A stretch of DNA of 54,346 nt from Verrucomicrobiota bacterium (GCA_016871575.1 VHCW01000023.1:1-54346); one strand, 5' to 3'. Positions 26,962 to 42,877 are shown, counted from the stretch's first letter. Numbers and translations are program-made. Notes: generated by a model from the letters alone, not told the origin.

Positions 26962-27246
26962 CTATGCAATCTCGATTTTGTCGCCGGCCTTCAACGTCAC
27001 CAGCGCCTTTTTCCACGCCGAGGTGACGCCCGCTTGACGGGTCATCTGACGGCGCGCCTTGCCGCGGACGTGCATCGTATTGACGCGAACGACCTTCACC
27101 TTGAACGCCTTCTCGACGGCGTATTTGATGTCAATCTTGTTTGCGTCATTGGCGACGACGACTTGATATTGATTCGCCTTCTCGTTTGCCGCCGTCCCCT
27201 TCTCCGTGACGCGAACGGTTTTGATGACTGAATGGAAGTCTTTCAT
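26962..27246 (-). CDS. rplW: 50S ribosomal protein L23
   Basis: A 94-residue exit-site protein that docks trigger factor and SRP. It has VIKTVRVTEKGTAANEKANQYQVVV, DIKYAVEKAFKVKVVRVNTM and the basic loop GKARRQMTRQAG. It overlaps rplD by 4 nt (ATGA). Confidence 0.97.
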   Translation of the reverse strand: MKDFHSVIKTVRVTEKGTAANEKANQYQVVVANDANKIDIKYAVEKAFKVKVVRVNTMHVRGKARRQMTRQAGVTSAWKKALVTLKAGDKIEIA

Positions 27247-27872
27247 GCTTTCGCCATCCGCTCTTGAAGTTTCGCCAACGAGCCCGGGGTCGTCACGATC
27301 TTGTCAAACCGCAGCAACTCATAGACGTTGACCGCATCCGCCGGTTCGACCTGTACTTTCGGCAGGTTCCGAGACGCCAGCTTCAAATTGTTGTCCGCGC
27401 CCTCGACGACGATGAGCGCGTTCGCCTTGGGCGCGACCTGTTTCAGCACGGCAACCAGACCCTGCGTCTTCGGCGTCTCCAACGTCAACTCGTCGAGAAC
27501 CACCACGTCACCAGCGAGCAACCGCTCACTGAGGGCCTTGCGGAACGCCAGCGATTTCGTTTTCTTCGTAATCTTCTTCGAGTAATCGCGCGGACGCGGC
27601 CCGAAGGCAATCGCTCCACCCGCCCACAACGGGGACTGGAACGACCCGGCGCGCGCGCGTCCTGTCCCTTTTTGTTTCCACGGTTTCTTGCCGGTGCCGG
27701 CGACTTCGCCCATTTGCTTGGTCTTGGCCGTGCCGAGCCGCTGGTTGGCCATGAATGCCACCACCGCGTCGTGCACTGCCTGCGTGCCTTTGCCGGTTTT
27801 GATCAGCAGATCGTCAGCGAATTCGACTTCGCCCGTTCCCTGGCCTGTGATGTTGATGACTGGAAGTTTCAT
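27243..27872 (-). CDS. rplD: 50S ribosomal protein L4
   Basis: A 209-residue tunnel-lining protein. The extended loop is visible ([39 protein letters not shown], about residues 53-91), followed by the globular part with [18 protein letters not shown]. In some bacteria L4 represses the S10 operon; no leader target can be recognised here. It follows rplC by 1 nt. Confidence 0.97.
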   Translation of the reverse strand: MKLPVINITGQGTGEVEFADDLLIKTGKGTQAVHDAVVAFMANQRLGTAKTKQMGEVAGTGKKPWKQKGTGRARAGSFQSPLWAGGAIAFGPRPRDYSKKITKKTKSLAFRKALSERLLAGDVVVLDELTLETPKTQGLVAVLKQVAPKANALIVVEGADNNLKLASRNLPKVQVEPADAVNVYELLRFDKIVTTPGSLAKLQERMAKA

Positions 27873-27873
27873 C

Positions 27874-28518
27874 TTATGCCGCCTTCGCCGTCTTCTTCTT
27901 CGCGTGGCGCACCACGACGAACGATCCTTTTGCGCCCGGCACCGAGCCTTCGATCAGGACCACGTTGTCGGCCTCGCGCACCTGCACGACGCGCAGATTC
28001 TGCGTGGTCACGCGCACATGGCCCATGTGCCCCGGCATCCGCTGGCCGCGGAACACGCGACCGGGGAACAATCGCTCGCCAATCGCGCCGGGCCGTCGGA
28101 ACCACCCCTTTTGGCCGTGGCTGGCCGGGCCGCCGGCAAACTTGTGCCGACGCACCACGCCTTGAAAACCTTTGCCTTTGCTCGTCGCGATGACATCCAC
28201 AAACTCGTCGGGCTTGAACTGCGCGCAGGTGATCTTGTCGCCGATGTTCCAGGCAGGAACGGCGCCGAGCCGCACTTCCTTGATGAACGCGGCGGGCGCT
28301 GCGTTGGCCTTCTTGCAGTGGCCGACAAGCGGCTTCGTCGCGCGTTGCGTTTTCCGCTCGCCAAAACCAAGTTGGACGGCGTTGTATTTGTCCTTGGTCT
28401 CGACCGTTTTCTTCTGGAGAACGGTGCAGGGGCCAAGCTCGACGACGGTCACGCCGACAAAGTTGCCCTTCGCGTCGAAGACCTGTGTCATGCCGATTTT
28501 TTTGCCGAGGAGTTCCAT
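27874..28518 (-). CDS. rplC: 50S ribosomal protein L3
   Basis: A 214-residue early assembly protein. It has [21 protein letters not shown], the central signature [33 protein letters not shown], and [23 protein letters not shown]. It follows rpsJ by 2 nt. Confidence 0.97.
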   Translation of the reverse strand: MELLGKKIGMTQVFDAKGNFVGVTVVELGPCTVLQKKTVETKDKYNAVQLGFGERKTQRATKPLVGHCKKANAAPAAFIKEVRLGAVPAWNIGDKITCAQFKPDEFVDVIATSKGKGFQGVVRRHKFAGGPASHGQKGWFRRPGAIGERLFPGRVFRGQRMPGHMGHVRVTTQNLRVVQVREADNVVLIEGSVPGAKGSFVVVRHAKKKTAKAA

Positions 28519-28520
28519 GG

Positions 28521-28829
28521 TCAGATCTTGATGGTGATGTCCACGCCCGCAGGCAGGTTCAGTTTCTTCAGTTCGTCCACCGTCTTCGCGGTCGGGTCAA
28601 TGATGTCGAGCAGACGCTTGTGCGTGCGCATTTCAAATTGTTCCATGCTCTTCTTGTCCGCGTGCGGGGAGCGGTTGACGGAGTGCTTCCAAATGTCCGT
28701 GGGCAACGGGATCGGCCCGGCGACCTTGGCGCCGGTCCGCTTGGCGGTCTCGACGATTTCGTGGGCCGACTGGTCGAGCAGCCGGTGGTCGTAGCCTTTC
28801 AGGCGGATTCTGATGCGTTGATTATCCAT
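28521..28829 (-). CDS. rpsJ: 30S ribosomal protein S10
   Basis: A 102-residue head protein and NusE antitermination factor. It begins [44 protein letters not shown] (about residues 1-44). It follows fusA by 8 nt with no leader region, so the str and S10 clusters are fused here. Confidence 0.97.
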   Translation of the reverse strand: MDNQRIRIRLKGYDHRLLDQSAHEIVETAKRTGAKVAGPIPLPTDIWKHSVNRSPHADKKSMEQFEMRTHKRLLDIIDPTAKTVDELKKLNLPAGVDITIKI

Positions 28830-28837
28830 GACCGTGC

Positions 28838-30964
28838 TTACACCTTCTTGTCCAAGATTTGCTCCAGGATGTTCTCCGGTACCTTTTCAAAATTCGATGG
28901 TTCCATCGAGTAGCTCGCGCGCCCCTGCGTCAGCGATCGCAACCCGGTCGCGTAGCCGAACATCTCCGACAACGGCACGCGCGAGTGGACGATGACCGAA
29001 CTGGCGCGGTGCTCGATCTTCTCAATGCGGCCCCGACGGCTGCTGAGGTCGCCAATGACGTTGCCCATGTGTTCCTCCGGCGTGATGACTTCCACATCCA
29101 TCACCGGTTCCAACATGATCGCGCCGGCTCTTTTCGCCGCGTCCTGGAACGCGAAGCTGCCGGCAAGTTTGAACGCAATCTCGGAGCTGTCCACCTCGTG
29201 GAAGCTGCCTTCGAGAATCGCCACCTTCACATCCACCATCGGATAACCGCCGAGCACGCCGGTCTGCGCGGCCTCGATGATCCCCTTCTCCACCGCAGGG
29301 ATGTATTCCTTCGGGATCGTGCCGCCAACAACTTCGTTTTCCACAACCACGCCGGCGCCTTTTTCACCGGGCATTATGGAAATGATCGCGTGGCCATACT
29401 GGCCGCGCCCGCCGGACTGGCGGATAAATTTGCCTTCACCCTCGGCGGCCTTCGTGATCGTTTCACGATATGCCACCTGCGGCTTACCGGCTTGCGCCTG
29501 AACATTGAACTCGCGGAACATCCGGTCCTTGATGATGTCGAGATGCAACTCGCCCATGCCGCTGATGATGGTCTGGCCGGTTTCCTGGTTGCTGGTGATG
29601 CGGAAGGTCGGGTCTTCCTCGGCGAGCCGCTGGAGCGCGGTGCTCATCTTGTCGCGGTCGGCCTTGCTGTTCGGCTCGATCGCCATCGCGATGACCGGAT
29701 CGGGGAACGTGATGGTTTCCAAAAGGATCGGAAACTCATCGTCGCAAATGGTGTCGCCCGTGGTGATATTCTTCAAGCCAACGAGCGCCGCGATGTCGCC
29801 GGAGTGGCAGATGTCAATTTCCTCGCGTTCGTTCGCGTGCATTTCGAGGAGACGCCCGATGCGTTCCCGTTTGTTGTTGCGCGGGTTATAGACGGACATG
29901 CCTTTGCGGATGCTACCGGAATAGACGCGGAAGAAAATCAGTTTGCCGACGTAGGGATCGCTCCAGATCTTGAAGGCCAAGGCGCAGAACGGCCCGTTGT
30001 CGTCCGCCCGTCGCGTTTCGCCCTGCTTGTTGTCGGGATTGATACCGTGAATGTCCGGAACATCGAGCGGGGACGGCAGATAATCTACGATCGCATCGAG
30101 CAGCGGCTGGATGCCCTTGTTCTTGAACGCCGCGCCGCACATCACCGGCGTCAACTCGTTCTTGATCACCAACCGGCGCAACCCGGCCTTCAGCACCTCC
30201 GCCGGCACGTCGTGATCGGCGAGGTACAGGTGCATGACTTCCTCGTCCTTTTCACCAACGGCTTCAATGAGTTTGGCGTGCGCGGCCTTCGCGGCATCCA
30301 GCATCTTGGCGGGAATGTCGGTCACTTCAAAGTTCGCGCCGAGTTCCTCATTGCTCCAAACGTACGCCTTCAATGCGACAAGGTCCACGCAGCCGACGTA
30401 GCCCGCTTCGCTGCCAATGGGCAACTGGATGGGGACGGCGTTGGCCGCGAGGCGTTCTCGCATTTGATGGACAGCGGCCTCAAAATCAGCGCCGGTGCGG
30501 TCCATCTTGTTGATAAAGGCAATGCGCGGGACTTTATATTTGTTGGCCTGCCGCCAGACAGTTTCCGATTGCGGCTCGACGCCTCCGACGGCGCAGAACA
30601 CGGCAACGGCGCCATCGAGCACGCGCAGGCTGCGCTCAACCTCGACGGTGAAATCCACGTGACCGGGGGTGTCAATGATGTTGATGCGGTGTTTGCGCCA
30701 GAAACAGGTCGTGGCGGCGCTGGTAATCGTGATGCCGCGCTCGCGCTCCTGTTCCATGAAGTCCATCGTGGCAGCGCCCTCGTGAACTTCTCCCATCTTG
30801 TAGGTCCTGCCCGTGTAGTACAGGATACGCTCCGTCGTCGTCGTCTTGCCGGCGTCGATGTGCGCGCAGATGCCGATGTTCCGGGTGTGGTCCAGCACCA
30901 CCTGTCGCTCCGGAGCGGATCGTTGCTGCGTATTCTGTTTCGGTTGTTCGAGCACTGCTAACAT
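28838..30964 (-). CDS. fusA: Translation elongation factor G
   Basis: A 708-residue ribosomal translocase GTPase. It has the P-loop [15 protein letters not shown], switch [14 protein letters not shown], switch [10 protein letters not shown] and NKMDRTG. Domain IV contains the conserved tip region of translocases ([25 protein letters not shown]). The domain V end reads [20 protein letters not shown]. The N-terminus carries about 25 extra residues before the G domain. It lies between rpsG and rpsJ; tuf does not follow it but heads the superoperon. Confidence 0.97.
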   Translation of the reverse strand: MLAVLEQPKQNTQQRSAPERQVVLDHTRNIGICAHIDAGKTTTTERILYYTGRTYKMGEVHEGAATMDFMEQERERGITITSAATTCFWRKHRINIIDTPGHVDFTVEVERSLRVLDGAVAVFCAVGGVEPQSETVWRQANKYKVPRIAFINKMDRTGADFEAAVHQMRERLAANAVPIQLPIGSEAGYVGCVDLVALKAYVWSNEELGANFEVTDIPAKMLDAAKAAHAKLIEAVGEKDEEVMHLYLADHDVPAEVLKAGLRRLVIKNELTPVMCGAAFKNKGIQPLLDAIVDYLPSPLDVPDIHGINPDNKQGETRRADDNGPFCALAFKIWSDPYVGKLIFFRVYSGSIRKGMSVYNPRNNKRERIGRLLEMHANEREEIDICHSGDIAALVGLKNITTGDTICDDEFPILLETITFPDPVIAMAIEPNSKADRDKMSTALQRLAEEDPTFRITSNQETGQTIISGMGELHLDIIKDRMFREFNVQAQAGKPQVAYRETITKAAEGEGKFIRQSGGRGQYGHAIISIMPGEKGAGVVVENEVVGGTIPKEYIPAVEKGIIEAAQTGVLGGYPMVDVKVAILEGSFHEVDSSEIAFKLAGSFAFQDAAKRAGAIMLEPVMDVEVITPEEHMGNVIGDLSSRRGRIEKIEHRASSVIVHSRVPLSEMFGYATGLRSLTQGRASYSMEPSNFEKVPENILEQILDKKV

Positions 30965-31028
30965 CTCTTTTATCGTTTGGCGAAAAACGTCCCTCTATTG
31001 TCACTTCGGTGATTTCACGGAAGGTAAA

Positions 31029-31496
31029 CTACCAGCGGTAATGCGCAAAGGCCCGGTTGGCCTGCGCCATCTTGTGCATGTCCTCGCGCTTCTTGACAGC
31101 AGCCCCCGTGTTGTTGGCGGCGTCCATGATCTCGCCGGCCAACGCCTTCATCATGCCACCCTTGCGTCCCCCGGCAAAATCAATGATCCAACGCAGAGCC
31201 AGCGCCTCTTGGCGGCTGGGAGCGACTTCGACAGGCACTTGGTAGTTGGCGCCGCCGACACGGCGGGACTTCACTTCCAGTTTCGGCTTGATATTGTCCA
31301 TCGCCACGTTGACCACATCGAGCGGGCTCTTGTCCTTGTTCTTCTCGGCGATGACATCCAGCGCGCCGTACACGATGCGCTCGGCGGTGGACTTCTTGCC
31401 GCTACGCATCACGGTGTTGATCATGCGGGTGACCAGCGCGCTGTTGTAGCGCGGGTCCGTCACTTCCTGTCGTTGTTCTGCTCGTCGTCTGCGCAT
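31029..31496 (-). CDS. rpsG: 30S ribosomal protein S7
   Basis: A 155-residue protein that nucleates the 30S head. It has [41 protein letters not shown] and [19 protein letters not shown]. It follows rpsL by 16 nt. Confidence 0.97.
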   Translation of the reverse strand: MRRRRAEQRQEVTDPRYNSALVTRMINTVMRSGKKSTAERIVYGALDVIAEKNKDKSPLDVVNVAMDNIKPKLEVKSRRVGGANYQVPVEVAPSRQEALALRWIIDFAGGRKGGMMKALAGEIMDAANNTGAAVKKREDMHKMAQANRAFAHYRW

Positions 31497-31512
31497 ACCT
31501 GAAATTCCGTTC

Positions 31513-31920
31513 CTACGCGGCGGCTGCGGCTGGTTTCGGAGCCGCGGCAGCCTTGGGGCGTTTCACGCCATACTTGCTGCGGCTGCGCCGGCGCTTTTCG
31601 ACGCCAAGGGCATCAAGTGTGCCGCGCACAATATGATAACGCACCCCCGGCAGGTCCTTGATACGACCGCCGCGCACGAGCACAATGGAGTGCTCCTGCA
31701 AGTTGTGCCCTTCATCGGGAATGTACGCGATCACTTCCACGCCGTTCGTCAGGCGCACCTTGGCGACCTTGCGCAATGCCGAGTTCGGTTTCTTCGGCGT
31801 GCGCGTCATCACCTGCAAACAGACGCCGCGGCGCTGCGGGCAGCCGGTCAAGGCCGGCGACTTCGACTTCGTCGCCAGCTTTGTGCGTCCTATGCGAACC
31901 AATTGATTGATTGTTGGCAT
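31513..31920 (-). CDS. rpsL: 30S ribosomal protein S12
   Basis: A 135-residue decoding-centre protein. It starts [20 protein letters not shown] and has [12 protein letters not shown] (the streptomycin-resistance lysine is wild type), [26 protein letters not shown] and a C-terminal Ala/Pro/Lys-rich tail. The ATG at 31920 matches the family start; the longer frame to 31989 is rejected. Confidence 0.97.
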   Translation of the reverse strand: MPTINQLVRIGRTKLATKSKSPALTGCPQRRGVCLQVMTRTPKKPNSALRKVAKVRLTNGVEVIAYIPDEGHNLQEHSIVLVRGGRIKDLPGVRYHIVRGTLDALGVEKRRRSRSKYGVKRPKAAAAPKPAAAAA

Positions 31921-32001
31921 TCTGTAAATTTCTACTCCTCTTCCCCAAAAAGGAGCGCGGAACTTATCACGCACCCCTGTTTTCGGCAAGCGTTTTCTGC
32001 G

Positions 32002-36177
<4,176 letters not shown>

Positions 36178-36180
36178 GGA

Positions 36181-39100
36181 TTATTTTTCGCCTCCGTCCT
36201 TGCCGACGCGCACGTCGAGGCAGAGACTTTGCATTTCCTTCATCAACACGTTGAATGACTCGGGGGTGCCGGCCTCAAGGGTGTTGTCGCCCTTGACGAC
36301 CGACTCGTAGATGCGCGTGCGCCCCTGCACGTCGTCGGACTTGACGGTGAGCAGTTCCTGCAACGCATACGCGGCGCCGTAGGCCTCCATCGCCCAGACT
36401 TCCATTTCGCCGAAGCGCTGGCCGCCGTATTGCGCCTTGCCACCCAATGGTTGTTGCGTGACAAGCGAGTACGGCCCCACGGCGCGGGCGTGAATCTTGT
36501 CGGCCACCAAATGGCCGAGCTTCATCAGGTAGATGTAGCCGACGACAACTTCCTGGTCGAATTTCAAACCCGTCCGGCCATCGAACACCTTTGTCTTGCC
36601 GTGTTCGGTCGCCCAACTGAATCCCTCGACCTTCCTCGCGCGGCCCAACATCTCCTTGATTTCCTCCTCGGTCACCCCATCAAACACCGGCGACGTGACG
36701 AGAAAACCGAGCGCCTTCGCTGCGACACCGAGGTGCGTTTCGAGCACCTGGCCGACGTTCATGCGGCTCGGCACACCAAGCGGGTTGAGCACAATATCCA
36801 CGGTGCGGCCGTCTTCCAGGAAGGGCATGTCCTCTTCCGGAACGATTTTGGCGATGACACCCTTGTTGCCGTGGCGGCCAGCCATCTTGTCGCCGACGCT
36901 AAGCTTGCGCTTGCTGGCGACATAGACCTTCACCTGCTTGATGATGCCCGGCTCGGCATCCTCGCCACTCTCGATCTGGTCAAGGCGACGTTGATAATCC
37001 ATTTCGAGATCGGTGAACCGCTGCTCGAACTGGCTGATGATTTCGCGGATCTTGATGCGAATCGGCGACGGGTCAATCTCAATCCGATCATAGACCTGCG
37101 CCAGTTTCCGCAGCAGCGTCTTTGTGATCTTCCGGTTCGCCGGAATGATGATCTCGCCGGTCTCGCTGTTCACCACATCCAGCGGAATCTTCTCCCCCAG
37201 CAGGATGTTTGACAGCTTGTCGGTAAGCTCTTCGCGCACTTCGGAGGACTTGTTCTTGTGGTCCTCTTCAATCTGCTTCTTCTGCCGGCGCAGTTCCGTC
37301 GCGGTGAACCGCGGCTTGTTCGACTCCTTGCGCGAGGACACCTTCACGTCCATGACGATGCCGTAGGTGCCGGAAGGCACGCGCAATGACGTGTCTTTCA
37401 CGTCAGCAGCCTTCTCGCCGAAGATCGCGCGCAACAGCCGTTCCTCGGGCGCAAGTTCCGTCTCGCCTTTCGGCGTGATTTTACCGACCAGAATATCGCC
37501 CGGCCGCACTTCCGCGCCGATGCGGATGACGCCGTCGTGGCCGAGGTTTTTCAACGCCTCGTCGCCGACGTTGGGAATGTCGCGCGTGATTTCTTCGGGA
37601 CCCAGCTTGGTGTCGCGCGCGCCGCACTCGAACTCTTCGATGTGAATCGAGGTGAATACGTCGTCCTTCACAATGCGCTGATTGACAATGATGGCGTCCT
37701 CAAAGTTGTAACCGTTCCACGGCATGAACGCGACAAGCGAGTTGCGTCCCAGCGCCAGTTCGCCCTGGTCCACGCATGGCCCGTCCGCAATGACGTCGCC
37801 TTTCTTCACGCGCTGACCGCGCGTGACAACCGGTTTCTGGTTGAAGCAGGTGCCGGCGTTGGAGCGCATGAACTTGCGAAGGTCGTACACCCACAGATGC
37901 TGTTCGGAATCCGTGACGAGCTTGCGTTTACCTTCAGGAAGTTCGCCGTCTTTCGTGATGACAATGCGCTTGCCGTCCACGCTGGCCACGATGCCCGATT
38001 CTTCGGCCACAACGCATACTTTGGAGTCAAGCGCCACGCGGTCTTCGAGGCCGGTGCCGACGAACGGCGCCTCGTTCGTGAGCAAGGGGACCGCTTGCCG
38101 TTGCATGTTCGATCCCATCAAAGCGCGGTTCGCATCGTTGTGCTCCAGGAATGGAATCAGACCGGCGGCGATGGAAACAAGCTGTTTCGGAGAGACGTCC
38201 ATGTAGTTGACGCGTTCCGGTTCGACTTCGATGAAGTCGCCCTTGTAACGACACGAAATGCGGGGCACCTGGAAGTGACCGCGCCCGTCCACGGGAATAT
38301 TGGCTTGTGCGACAACGTAGTTCTCTTCCTGATCAGCAGTCAGGAAATCCACATCACCGGTCACGCGACCATCCTTGACCCTGCGATAGGGCGTCTCAAT
38401 GAAACCAAATTCATTGATGCGCGCGTAAATACTCATGGCGCTGATCAGGCCGATGTTCGGACCTTCTGGCGTTTCAATCGGGCAAATCCGCCCGTAGTGC
38501 GACGGGTGTACGTCGCGGACTTCGAAGCCCGCGCGCTCGCGCGACAGGCCGCCCGGCCCGAGCGCGGAAAGACGGCGCTTGTGCGTCAATTCGCTCAGCG
38601 GATTGGTTTGGTCCATGAACTGGCTGAGCTGGCTGCGCCCGAAGAAATCGCGCACCACCGCCGAGAGCGCCTTCGGATTGACAAGCTGCGTCGGCGTCAT
38701 GGTGTCAATGTTCAGGTCAAAAAGCGTCATGCGCTCCTTGACGACGCGCTCGGTGCGCGCGAGGCCGATTCGGCACTGGTTGGCGAGCAATTCGCCCACC
38801 GTCCGCAACCGACGGCTGCCGAGATGGTCAATATCATCCACCATGCCTTCGCCCTTGCGAAGCGTGACCAGGTATTTCAACGCCTCGATTATGTCTTCCT
38901 TTTCAAGGATGCGGTTTTCGATGTCGGCGTTGCGGTTGAGCTTCTGGTTGATCTTGTACCGCCCCACGCGACCCAGGTCGTAACGACGCGGATCGAAGAA
39001 CAACCGCTTGATCATCGCCTGCGCGTTCGCAATCGTCGGGGGATCGCCGGGACGCAGACGCTTGTAAATCTCCTTGAGCGCTTCCTCGGTGTTCTTGCAC

Positions 39101-39963
39101 GGGTCCTTCTTGAGGCACTTGATGATGACGCCATCATCAATGGAGGTGTCAACCACCTTGACCTTCTCGACGCCGAGGTCGAGGATCTGTTTGCACACCG
39201 CCTTGGTGAGCGGCTCGAACGCGCGCCCGACAACGACGCCCTTCTCGTCGTCCACCACATCGGCAATCAAGACACGATCGGGGCCATCTTCGCTGAAGTC
39301 TTTCAACTTCAAATCTTCAATCTGGTAAAACAGTTTGATGATGTCTTCGTCACTGCCGTATCCCAGCGTGCGCAGGAAGGTCGTGATAAGGAATTTTCGC
39401 CGGCGATGACGCCGGTCGAGGAAGACGTTGAGCAAATCGTTGTTGTCGAATTGCGTCTCCAGCCAGGTGCCTCGGTCCGGAATGATGCGAAAACCGTAGA
39501 GCAACTTGCCGCTGGTGTGAATTTCCTGCTCGAAACAAATCCCCGGCGACCGGTGCAATTGACTGACAATGACACGCTCCGCGCCGTTGATGACGAAGCT
39601 GGCGGAAGGAGTCATCAGCGGGATCTCGCCCATGTACACCTTTTCTTCCTTGGTGCCGTGAGCGTCTTTGAGACGGAAGGTAACGTGCAACGGCGCACTG
39701 TACGTGATCCCGTCGCGCAACGCGTCCAGCCAGGAGAGCTTGATCTCGCCGATCTGATATTCAACGAAATCGAGCGTCGCTTGGCCGTCGTAACTTTCGA
39801 TCGGAAACACCTCTTTGAACACCGTCTGCAACCCGACATTCTTCCGCCGGCTCGACGCGATGTTTGCCTGCAGAAACTCGTCATACGAGACAATCTGCGG
39901 CTCAATCAACGCCGGCGGTTCGATTACGTCGCCCAACTTGCCGAAATATTTTCGCTCAGCCAT
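36181..39963 (-). CDS. rpoB: DNA-directed RNA polymerase beta subunit
   Basis: A 1260-residue subunit forming the upper jaw and the rifampicin pocket. It has [40 protein letters not shown] (Rif region, about residues 443-482, with wild-type residues at the usual resistance positions), GYNFEDAI (about 749) and [15 protein letters not shown] (about 1024). AGGA lies 7 nt before the ATG. The 91-nt gap from rplL contains two hairpins (separate entry). Confidence 0.98.
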   Translation of the reverse strand: MAERKYFGKLGDVIEPPALIEPQIVSYDEFLQANIASSRRKNVGLQTVFKEVFPIESYDGQATLDFVEYQIGEIKLSWLDALRDGITYSAPLHVTFRLKDAHGTKEEKVYMGEIPLMTPSASFVINGAERVIVSQLHRSPGICFEQEIHTSGKLLYGFRIIPDRGTWLETQFDNNDLLNVFLDRRHRRRKFLITTFLRTLGYGSDEDIIKLFYQIEDLKLKDFSEDGPDRVLIADVVDDEKGVVVGRAFEPLTKAVCKQILDLGVEKVKVVDTSIDDGVIIKCLKKDPCKNTEEALKEIYKRLRPGDPPTIANAQAMIKRLFFDPRRYDLGRVGRYKINQKLNRNADIENRILEKEDIIEALKYLVTLRKGEGMVDDIDHLGSRRLRTVGELLANQCRIGLARTERVVKERMTLFDLNIDTMTPTQLVNPKALSAVVRDFFGRSQLSQFMDQTNPLSELTHKRRLSALGPGGLSRERAGFEVRDVHPSHYGRICPIETPEGPNIGLISAMSIYARINEFGFIETPYRRVKDGRVTGDVDFLTADQEENYVVAQANIPVDGRGHFQVPRISCRYKGDFIEVEPERVNYMDVSPKQLVSIAAGLIPFLEHNDANRALMGSNMQRQAVPLLTNEAPFVGTGLEDRVALDSKVCVVAEESGIVASVDGKRIVITKDGELPEGKRKLVTDSEQHLWVYDLRKFMRSNAGTCFNQKPVVTRGQRVKKGDVIADGPCVDQGELALGRNSLVAFMPWNGYNFEDAIIVNQRIVKDDVFTSIHIEEFECGARDTKLGPEEITRDIPNVGDEALKNLGHDGVIRIGAEVRPGDILVGKITPKGETELAPEERLLRAIFGEKAADVKDTSLRVPSGTYGIVMDVKVSSRKESNKPRFTATELRRQKKQIEEDHKNKSSEVREELTDKLSNILLGEKIPLDVVNSETGEIIIPANRKITKTLLRKLAQVYDRIEIDPSPIRIKIREIISQFEQRFTDLEMDYQRRLDQIESGEDAEPGIIKQVKVYVASKRKLSVGDKMAGRHGNKGVIAKIVPEEDMPFLEDGRTVDIVLNPLGVPSRMNVGQVLETHLGVAAKALGFLVTSPVFDGVTEEEIKEMLGRARKVEGFSWATEHGKTKVFDGRTGLKFDQEVVVGYIYLMKLGHLVADKIHARAVGPYSLVTQQPLGGKAQYGGQRFGEMEVWAMEAYGAAYALQELLTVKSDDVQGRTRIYESVVKGDNTLEAGTPESFNVLMKEMQSLCLDVRVGKDGGEK

Positions 39964-40054
39964 TCGTGCTTCCTGGGCCGTGAGGCCCTTGGGGTTGTTT
40001 CACCAACGTTCGTGGGGGCGGCGCAAGCGCCGCCCCCACCCGATAACCATGCTT
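39964..40054 (-). promoter_or_regulatory. rplL-rpoB gap with two hairpins, possible attenuator
   Basis: A perfect 13-bp inverted repeat, GTGGGGGCGGCGC (40012-40024) and GCGCCGCCCCCAC (40027-40039), with a 2-nt centre, lies just after rplL. A smaller hairpin GGGCC/GGCCC (39975-39988) lies next to the rpoB Shine-Dalgarno. No U-tract follows either. In E. coli a partial terminator between rplL and rpoB lowers polymerase expression relative to ribosomal proteins; a similar role here is inference. The large palindrome could instead be a dispersed repeat. Confidence 0.55.
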
Positions 40055-40435
40055 CTACTTCAACTCGACAACACCGCCGGCCGTCTCGATCTTCTTCTTG
40101 ATCTCATCGGCTTCCTGCTTCGTCGCGCCTTCCTTCACGGTCTTTGGCGCCTGCTCGACAAGGTCCTTGGCTTCCTTCAAGCCAAGGTTGGTAATCACAC
40201 GGACTTCTTTGATCACCGCGATCTTCTTGTCGGCGGGGGCGGACTTCAACACCACGTCAAACGTGGTCTTCGCTTCCGCGGCCGGAGCGGCTGCCGCAGC
40301 GGGCGCGGCGGCCATCGCGACCGGAGCCGCGGCGCTGACGCCCCACTTCTCTTCCAGTTTCTTCGACAACTCGGCCGCCTCGATCACTGTCAACGCGCTG
40401 AGTTGATCCACAATTGCATTCAGGTCTGCTGCCAT
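40055..40435 (-). CDS. rplL: 50S ribosomal protein L7/L12
   Basis: A 126-residue multicopy stalk protein that recruits translational GTPases. The N-terminal dimerisation domain is followed by an Ala-rich hinge (about residues 36-54) and the conserved C-terminal domain ([40 protein letters not shown]). It follows rplJ after a 93-nt gap with small inverted repeats but no clear gene. Confidence 0.97.
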   Translation of the reverse strand: MAADLNAIVDQLSALTVIEAAELSKKLEEKWGVSAAAPVAMAAAPAAAAAPAAEAKTTFDVVLKSAPADKKIAVIKEVRVITNLGLKEAKDLVEQAPKTVKEGATKQEADEIKKKIETAGGVVELK

Positions 40436-40528
40436 GTTCGTATTCTGCCTTTCTGGTATCGTCGCGCCCCAAGGCTTCGGGGCATTTCATCCTGACAGCC
40501 GCCAGGACGACGAAGAACCGGTTTCTGT

Positions 40529-41074
40529 TTATGCCGCGGCCGGTTCTCCGGCCGGGGCTTCTTCCTTCTCGGCGCGGGCCTTCAGGACGCGCGCCAATTG
40601 AGCAGCCGGGGCGCCCAGCACCACGGCCAGTTTCGTCGCCGGGGACTGGATCAGCCCGATCAACATCGAGCGCATCACGTCCAGCGACGGCAAATCCGCC
40701 ACCGCCGCAACTTGACCCGGAGTCAGCACCTGCTGGCCCATCACGCCCAGTTTGACGGTCGGTTTCTCAAACTCTTTCGTGAACTGCTTTAAAATCTTGG
40801 CTGCCGCGCTGATGTCCGACTTGGCGCCGCCCATCACCACGGCCGTCATGCCGGTCAACGCCGCGTCAATCGACGGCAACCCGGCTTCTTTGGCGGCGTG
40901 TCGCAGGATAGTGTTCTTCACGACGCGACACTCGGCCTGCACGGCGCGCAGTTTCCGACGGAGGGAGGAGAATTGTTGCACCGTCAACCCCCTGTACTCG
41001 GCCATCAAGACGAACGGCGACGCGCCGACCTGCTTGCTCAGTTCTTCAACAATAACTTTCTTTTCTGCTCTCAT
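40529..41074 (-). CDS. rplJ: 50S ribosomal protein L10
   Basis: A 181-residue stalk base protein. It begins MRAEKKVIVEELSKQVGAS and includes YRGLTVQQFSSLRRKLR, VVKNTILRHAAKEAGL and the C-terminal helix that binds L7/L12 dimers, ending in an Ala/Glu-rich tail. The 14-nt gap to rplA leaves no room for a long autoregulatory leader. Confidence 0.97.
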   Translation of the reverse strand: MRAEKKVIVEELSKQVGASPFVLMAEYRGLTVQQFSSLRRKLRAVQAECRVVKNTILRHAAKEAGLPSIDAALTGMTAVVMGGAKSDISAAAKILKQFTKEFEKPTVKLGVMGQQVLTPGQVAAVADLPSLDVMRSMLIGLIQSPATKLAVVLGAPAAQLARVLKARAEKEEAPAGEPAAA

Positions 41075-41088
41075 GAAAATTTCCTCGC

Positions 41089-41790
41089 TCAGGCGCCCGC
41101 GCCGAACTCCTTGATATCAATCCGCAGTCCCGGACTCATCGTGCTCGACATCGTGCAACTCTCCACAAACGTTCCTTTTGCCGTCGCCGGACGGGCGTGG
41201 AACACAGCGCTGATGATGGCCCGCGCATTTTCCTCAATCGCCTTCGGCTCGAAACTGATTTTCCCAAACGCCACGTGAAGGTTGCCCGCCTTGTCCATCT
41301 TGAACTCGACGCGGCCGGCCTTGACTTCCTTGACGGCTTTCGCCGTGTCCTCGGTCACCGTGCCGGTCTTCGGGTTCGGCATGAGTCCCTTCGGACCAAG
41401 GACCTTGCCGAGTTTGCGAACTTCATTCATCGCTTCCGGGGTCGCAATCGCCACGTCGAAATCCGTCCAGCCACCCTGGACCTGCTTCAACAGGTCTTCA
41501 AAACCAACGGTGTCCGCCCCGGCGTCCTTCGCAGCTTGCGCCGCCGCGCCGCGGGCAAACACGACAACGCGAACCTTCTTGCCGCTGCCGTGCGGCAACG
41601 CAACCGTGCCGCGCACCATCTGGTCGCTCTGTTTCGGGTCCACACCGAGTTTGAAGTCGAGTTCGAGCGTTTCGTCAAACTTCGTTTTTGGCAGTTTTTT
41701 CAATGTTTCGACCGCCTCCGTCAATTTGTACTCCTTACCCTTCTCCACCATCTTGGCGGCGGCTTCGTATCGTTTACCGTGCTTGGCCAT
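41089..41790 (-). CDS. rplA: 50S ribosomal protein L1
   Basis: A 233-residue two-domain protein of the mobile L1 stalk. It has KFDETLELDFKLGVDPKQSDQMVRGTVALPHGSGK (about residues 36-70), PNPKTGTVTEDTAKAVKEVKAGRVEFKMDKAGNLH and the FVESCTMSSTMSPGLRID end. L1 represses rplK-rplA in E. coli; a target site was not identified here. Confidence 0.97.
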   Translation of the reverse strand: MAKHGKRYEAAAKMVEKGKEYKLTEAVETLKKLPKTKFDETLELDFKLGVDPKQSDQMVRGTVALPHGSGKKVRVVVFARGAAAQAAKDAGADTVGFEDLLKQVQGGWTDFDVAIATPEAMNEVRKLGKVLGPKGLMPNPKTGTVTEDTAKAVKEVKAGRVEFKMDKAGNLHVAFGKISFEPKAIEENARAIISAVFHARPATAKGTFVESCTMSSTMSPGLRIDIKEFGAGA

Positions 41791-41853
41791 TGTCTTCTTT
41801 CTGTTTTGCGGTGTTACCGGCCCCGTCGCGGCGAAGCCTCCCGCTTTCGTTTG

Positions 41854-42282
41854 CTAGCCTTCAACGTCAATACCCATCGAACGCGCCGTGCCCATCACCA
41901 TGCGGGCGGCGGCTTCTTCATTAGTGGCGTTGAGGTCCGCCATTTTCAGCTTGGCGATTTCCAACACCTGTTTTTTCGTCACCTTGCCGACCTTGTTCCG
42001 GTTTGGCTCCCCGCTGGCCGTCGCAATGCCCGCTGCCTTTTTCAACAGCGCGCTCGCCGGCGGTGATTTGGTGATGAATGTAAAGGTCTTGTCTTTGTAC
42101 ACCGTGATAACGACCGGTATGATGGTGCCGGCGTCTTTTTGCGTCTTCGCATTGAATTGCTTGCAGAACTCCATGATGTTGACGCCCTGCTGACCCAGCG
42201 CGGGACCAACCGGCGGCGCGGGGTTCGCGGCCCCGCCGGGAATCTGCAATTTGATAATGCCTGTAATTGGTTTGCCTGCCAT
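41854..42282 (-). CDS. rplK: 50S ribosomal protein L11
   Basis: A 142-residue GTPase-centre protein. It has [35 protein letters not shown] (about residues 10-44), [18 protein letters not shown] and the C-terminal rRNA-binding [25 protein letters not shown] region. It lies between nusG and rplA. Confidence 0.97.
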   Translation of the reverse strand: MAGKPITGIIKLQIPGGAANPAPPVGPALGQQGVNIMEFCKQFNAKTQKDAGTIIPVVITVYKDKTFTFITKSPPASALLKKAAGIATASGEPNRNKVGKVTKKQVLEIAKLKMADLNATNEEAAARMVMGTARSMGIDVEG

Positions 42283-42294
42283 GATACCTTTCGT

Positions 42295-42864
42295 TTACGC
42301 GCGTTCCACTTGCCAGTATTCCAATTCAACCGGCGTTGAACGCCCAAAAATAGATACGGAAATCTTCAGCTTGCCGCGGGCCGCGTCCACTTCCTCAATA
42401 ACTCCCGTGAAGTTCTGGAACGGCCCGTCCGTGACCTTCACCGTCTCGCCCGTCTCGAAGGCGACCTTCGGCGCGATTTTGTCCTGACGCTCCTCGATTT
42501 GCGCGAGAATGCTGTTGACCTCGTCCGCCTTGAGCGGCACCGGACGCTCGCCGCCAATAAACCCGATAATCCCCGGCGTGTCGTGAATGAAGTACCAAGA
42601 GCGCTCGACAAGCTGGTTTTTCTCGTCCAGCAGCCGCATGTTGAGCAAGATGTAGCCGGGATAGAATTTTCGGGTGCTGGTGGTTTTCTTTCCTCGCTTG
42701 ACCTCCGCCACACGCTCGGTGGGAATGAGCACTTGCTTGATGTAATCGCCCATTTCCTCGACCTTGATTCGCCGCTCAATGGAGTTCTTGACCTTCTGCT
42801 CCTGACCGGACAACGTGTGCAGCACGAACCACTGGAACTCAGATTTGACTTGGGTTTCACTCAT
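42295..42864 (-). CDS. nusG: Transcription termination/antitermination protein NusG
   Basis: A 189-residue RNA-polymerase-binding factor that also couples to ribosomal S10. The NGN domain starts FQWFVLHTLSGQEQKVKNSIERR and contains KFYPGYILLNMRLLDE. The C-terminal KOW domain has FETGETVKVTDGPFQNFTGVIEEVD. It lies between secE and rplK as usual. Confidence 0.97.
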   Translation of the reverse strand: MSETQVKSEFQWFVLHTLSGQEQKVKNSIERRIKVEEMGDYIKQVLIPTERVAEVKRGKKTTSTRKFYPGYILLNMRLLDEKNQLVERSWYFIHDTPGIIGFIGGERPVPLKADEVNSILAQIEERQDKIAPKVAFETGETVKVTDGPFQNFTGVIEEVDAARGKLKISVSIFGRSTPVELEYWQVERA

Positions 42865-42877
42865 GAATTCATCGTCC

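Noticed and set aside
37537-40101. 854-codon plus-strand frame opposite rpoB
   Set aside because: It is a mirror of the rpoB codon pattern in GC-rich DNA. The product has no recognisable domain and rpoB is certain on the other strand. The same reasoning removes the long frames opposite rpoC, fusA, mfd and the triheme gene.
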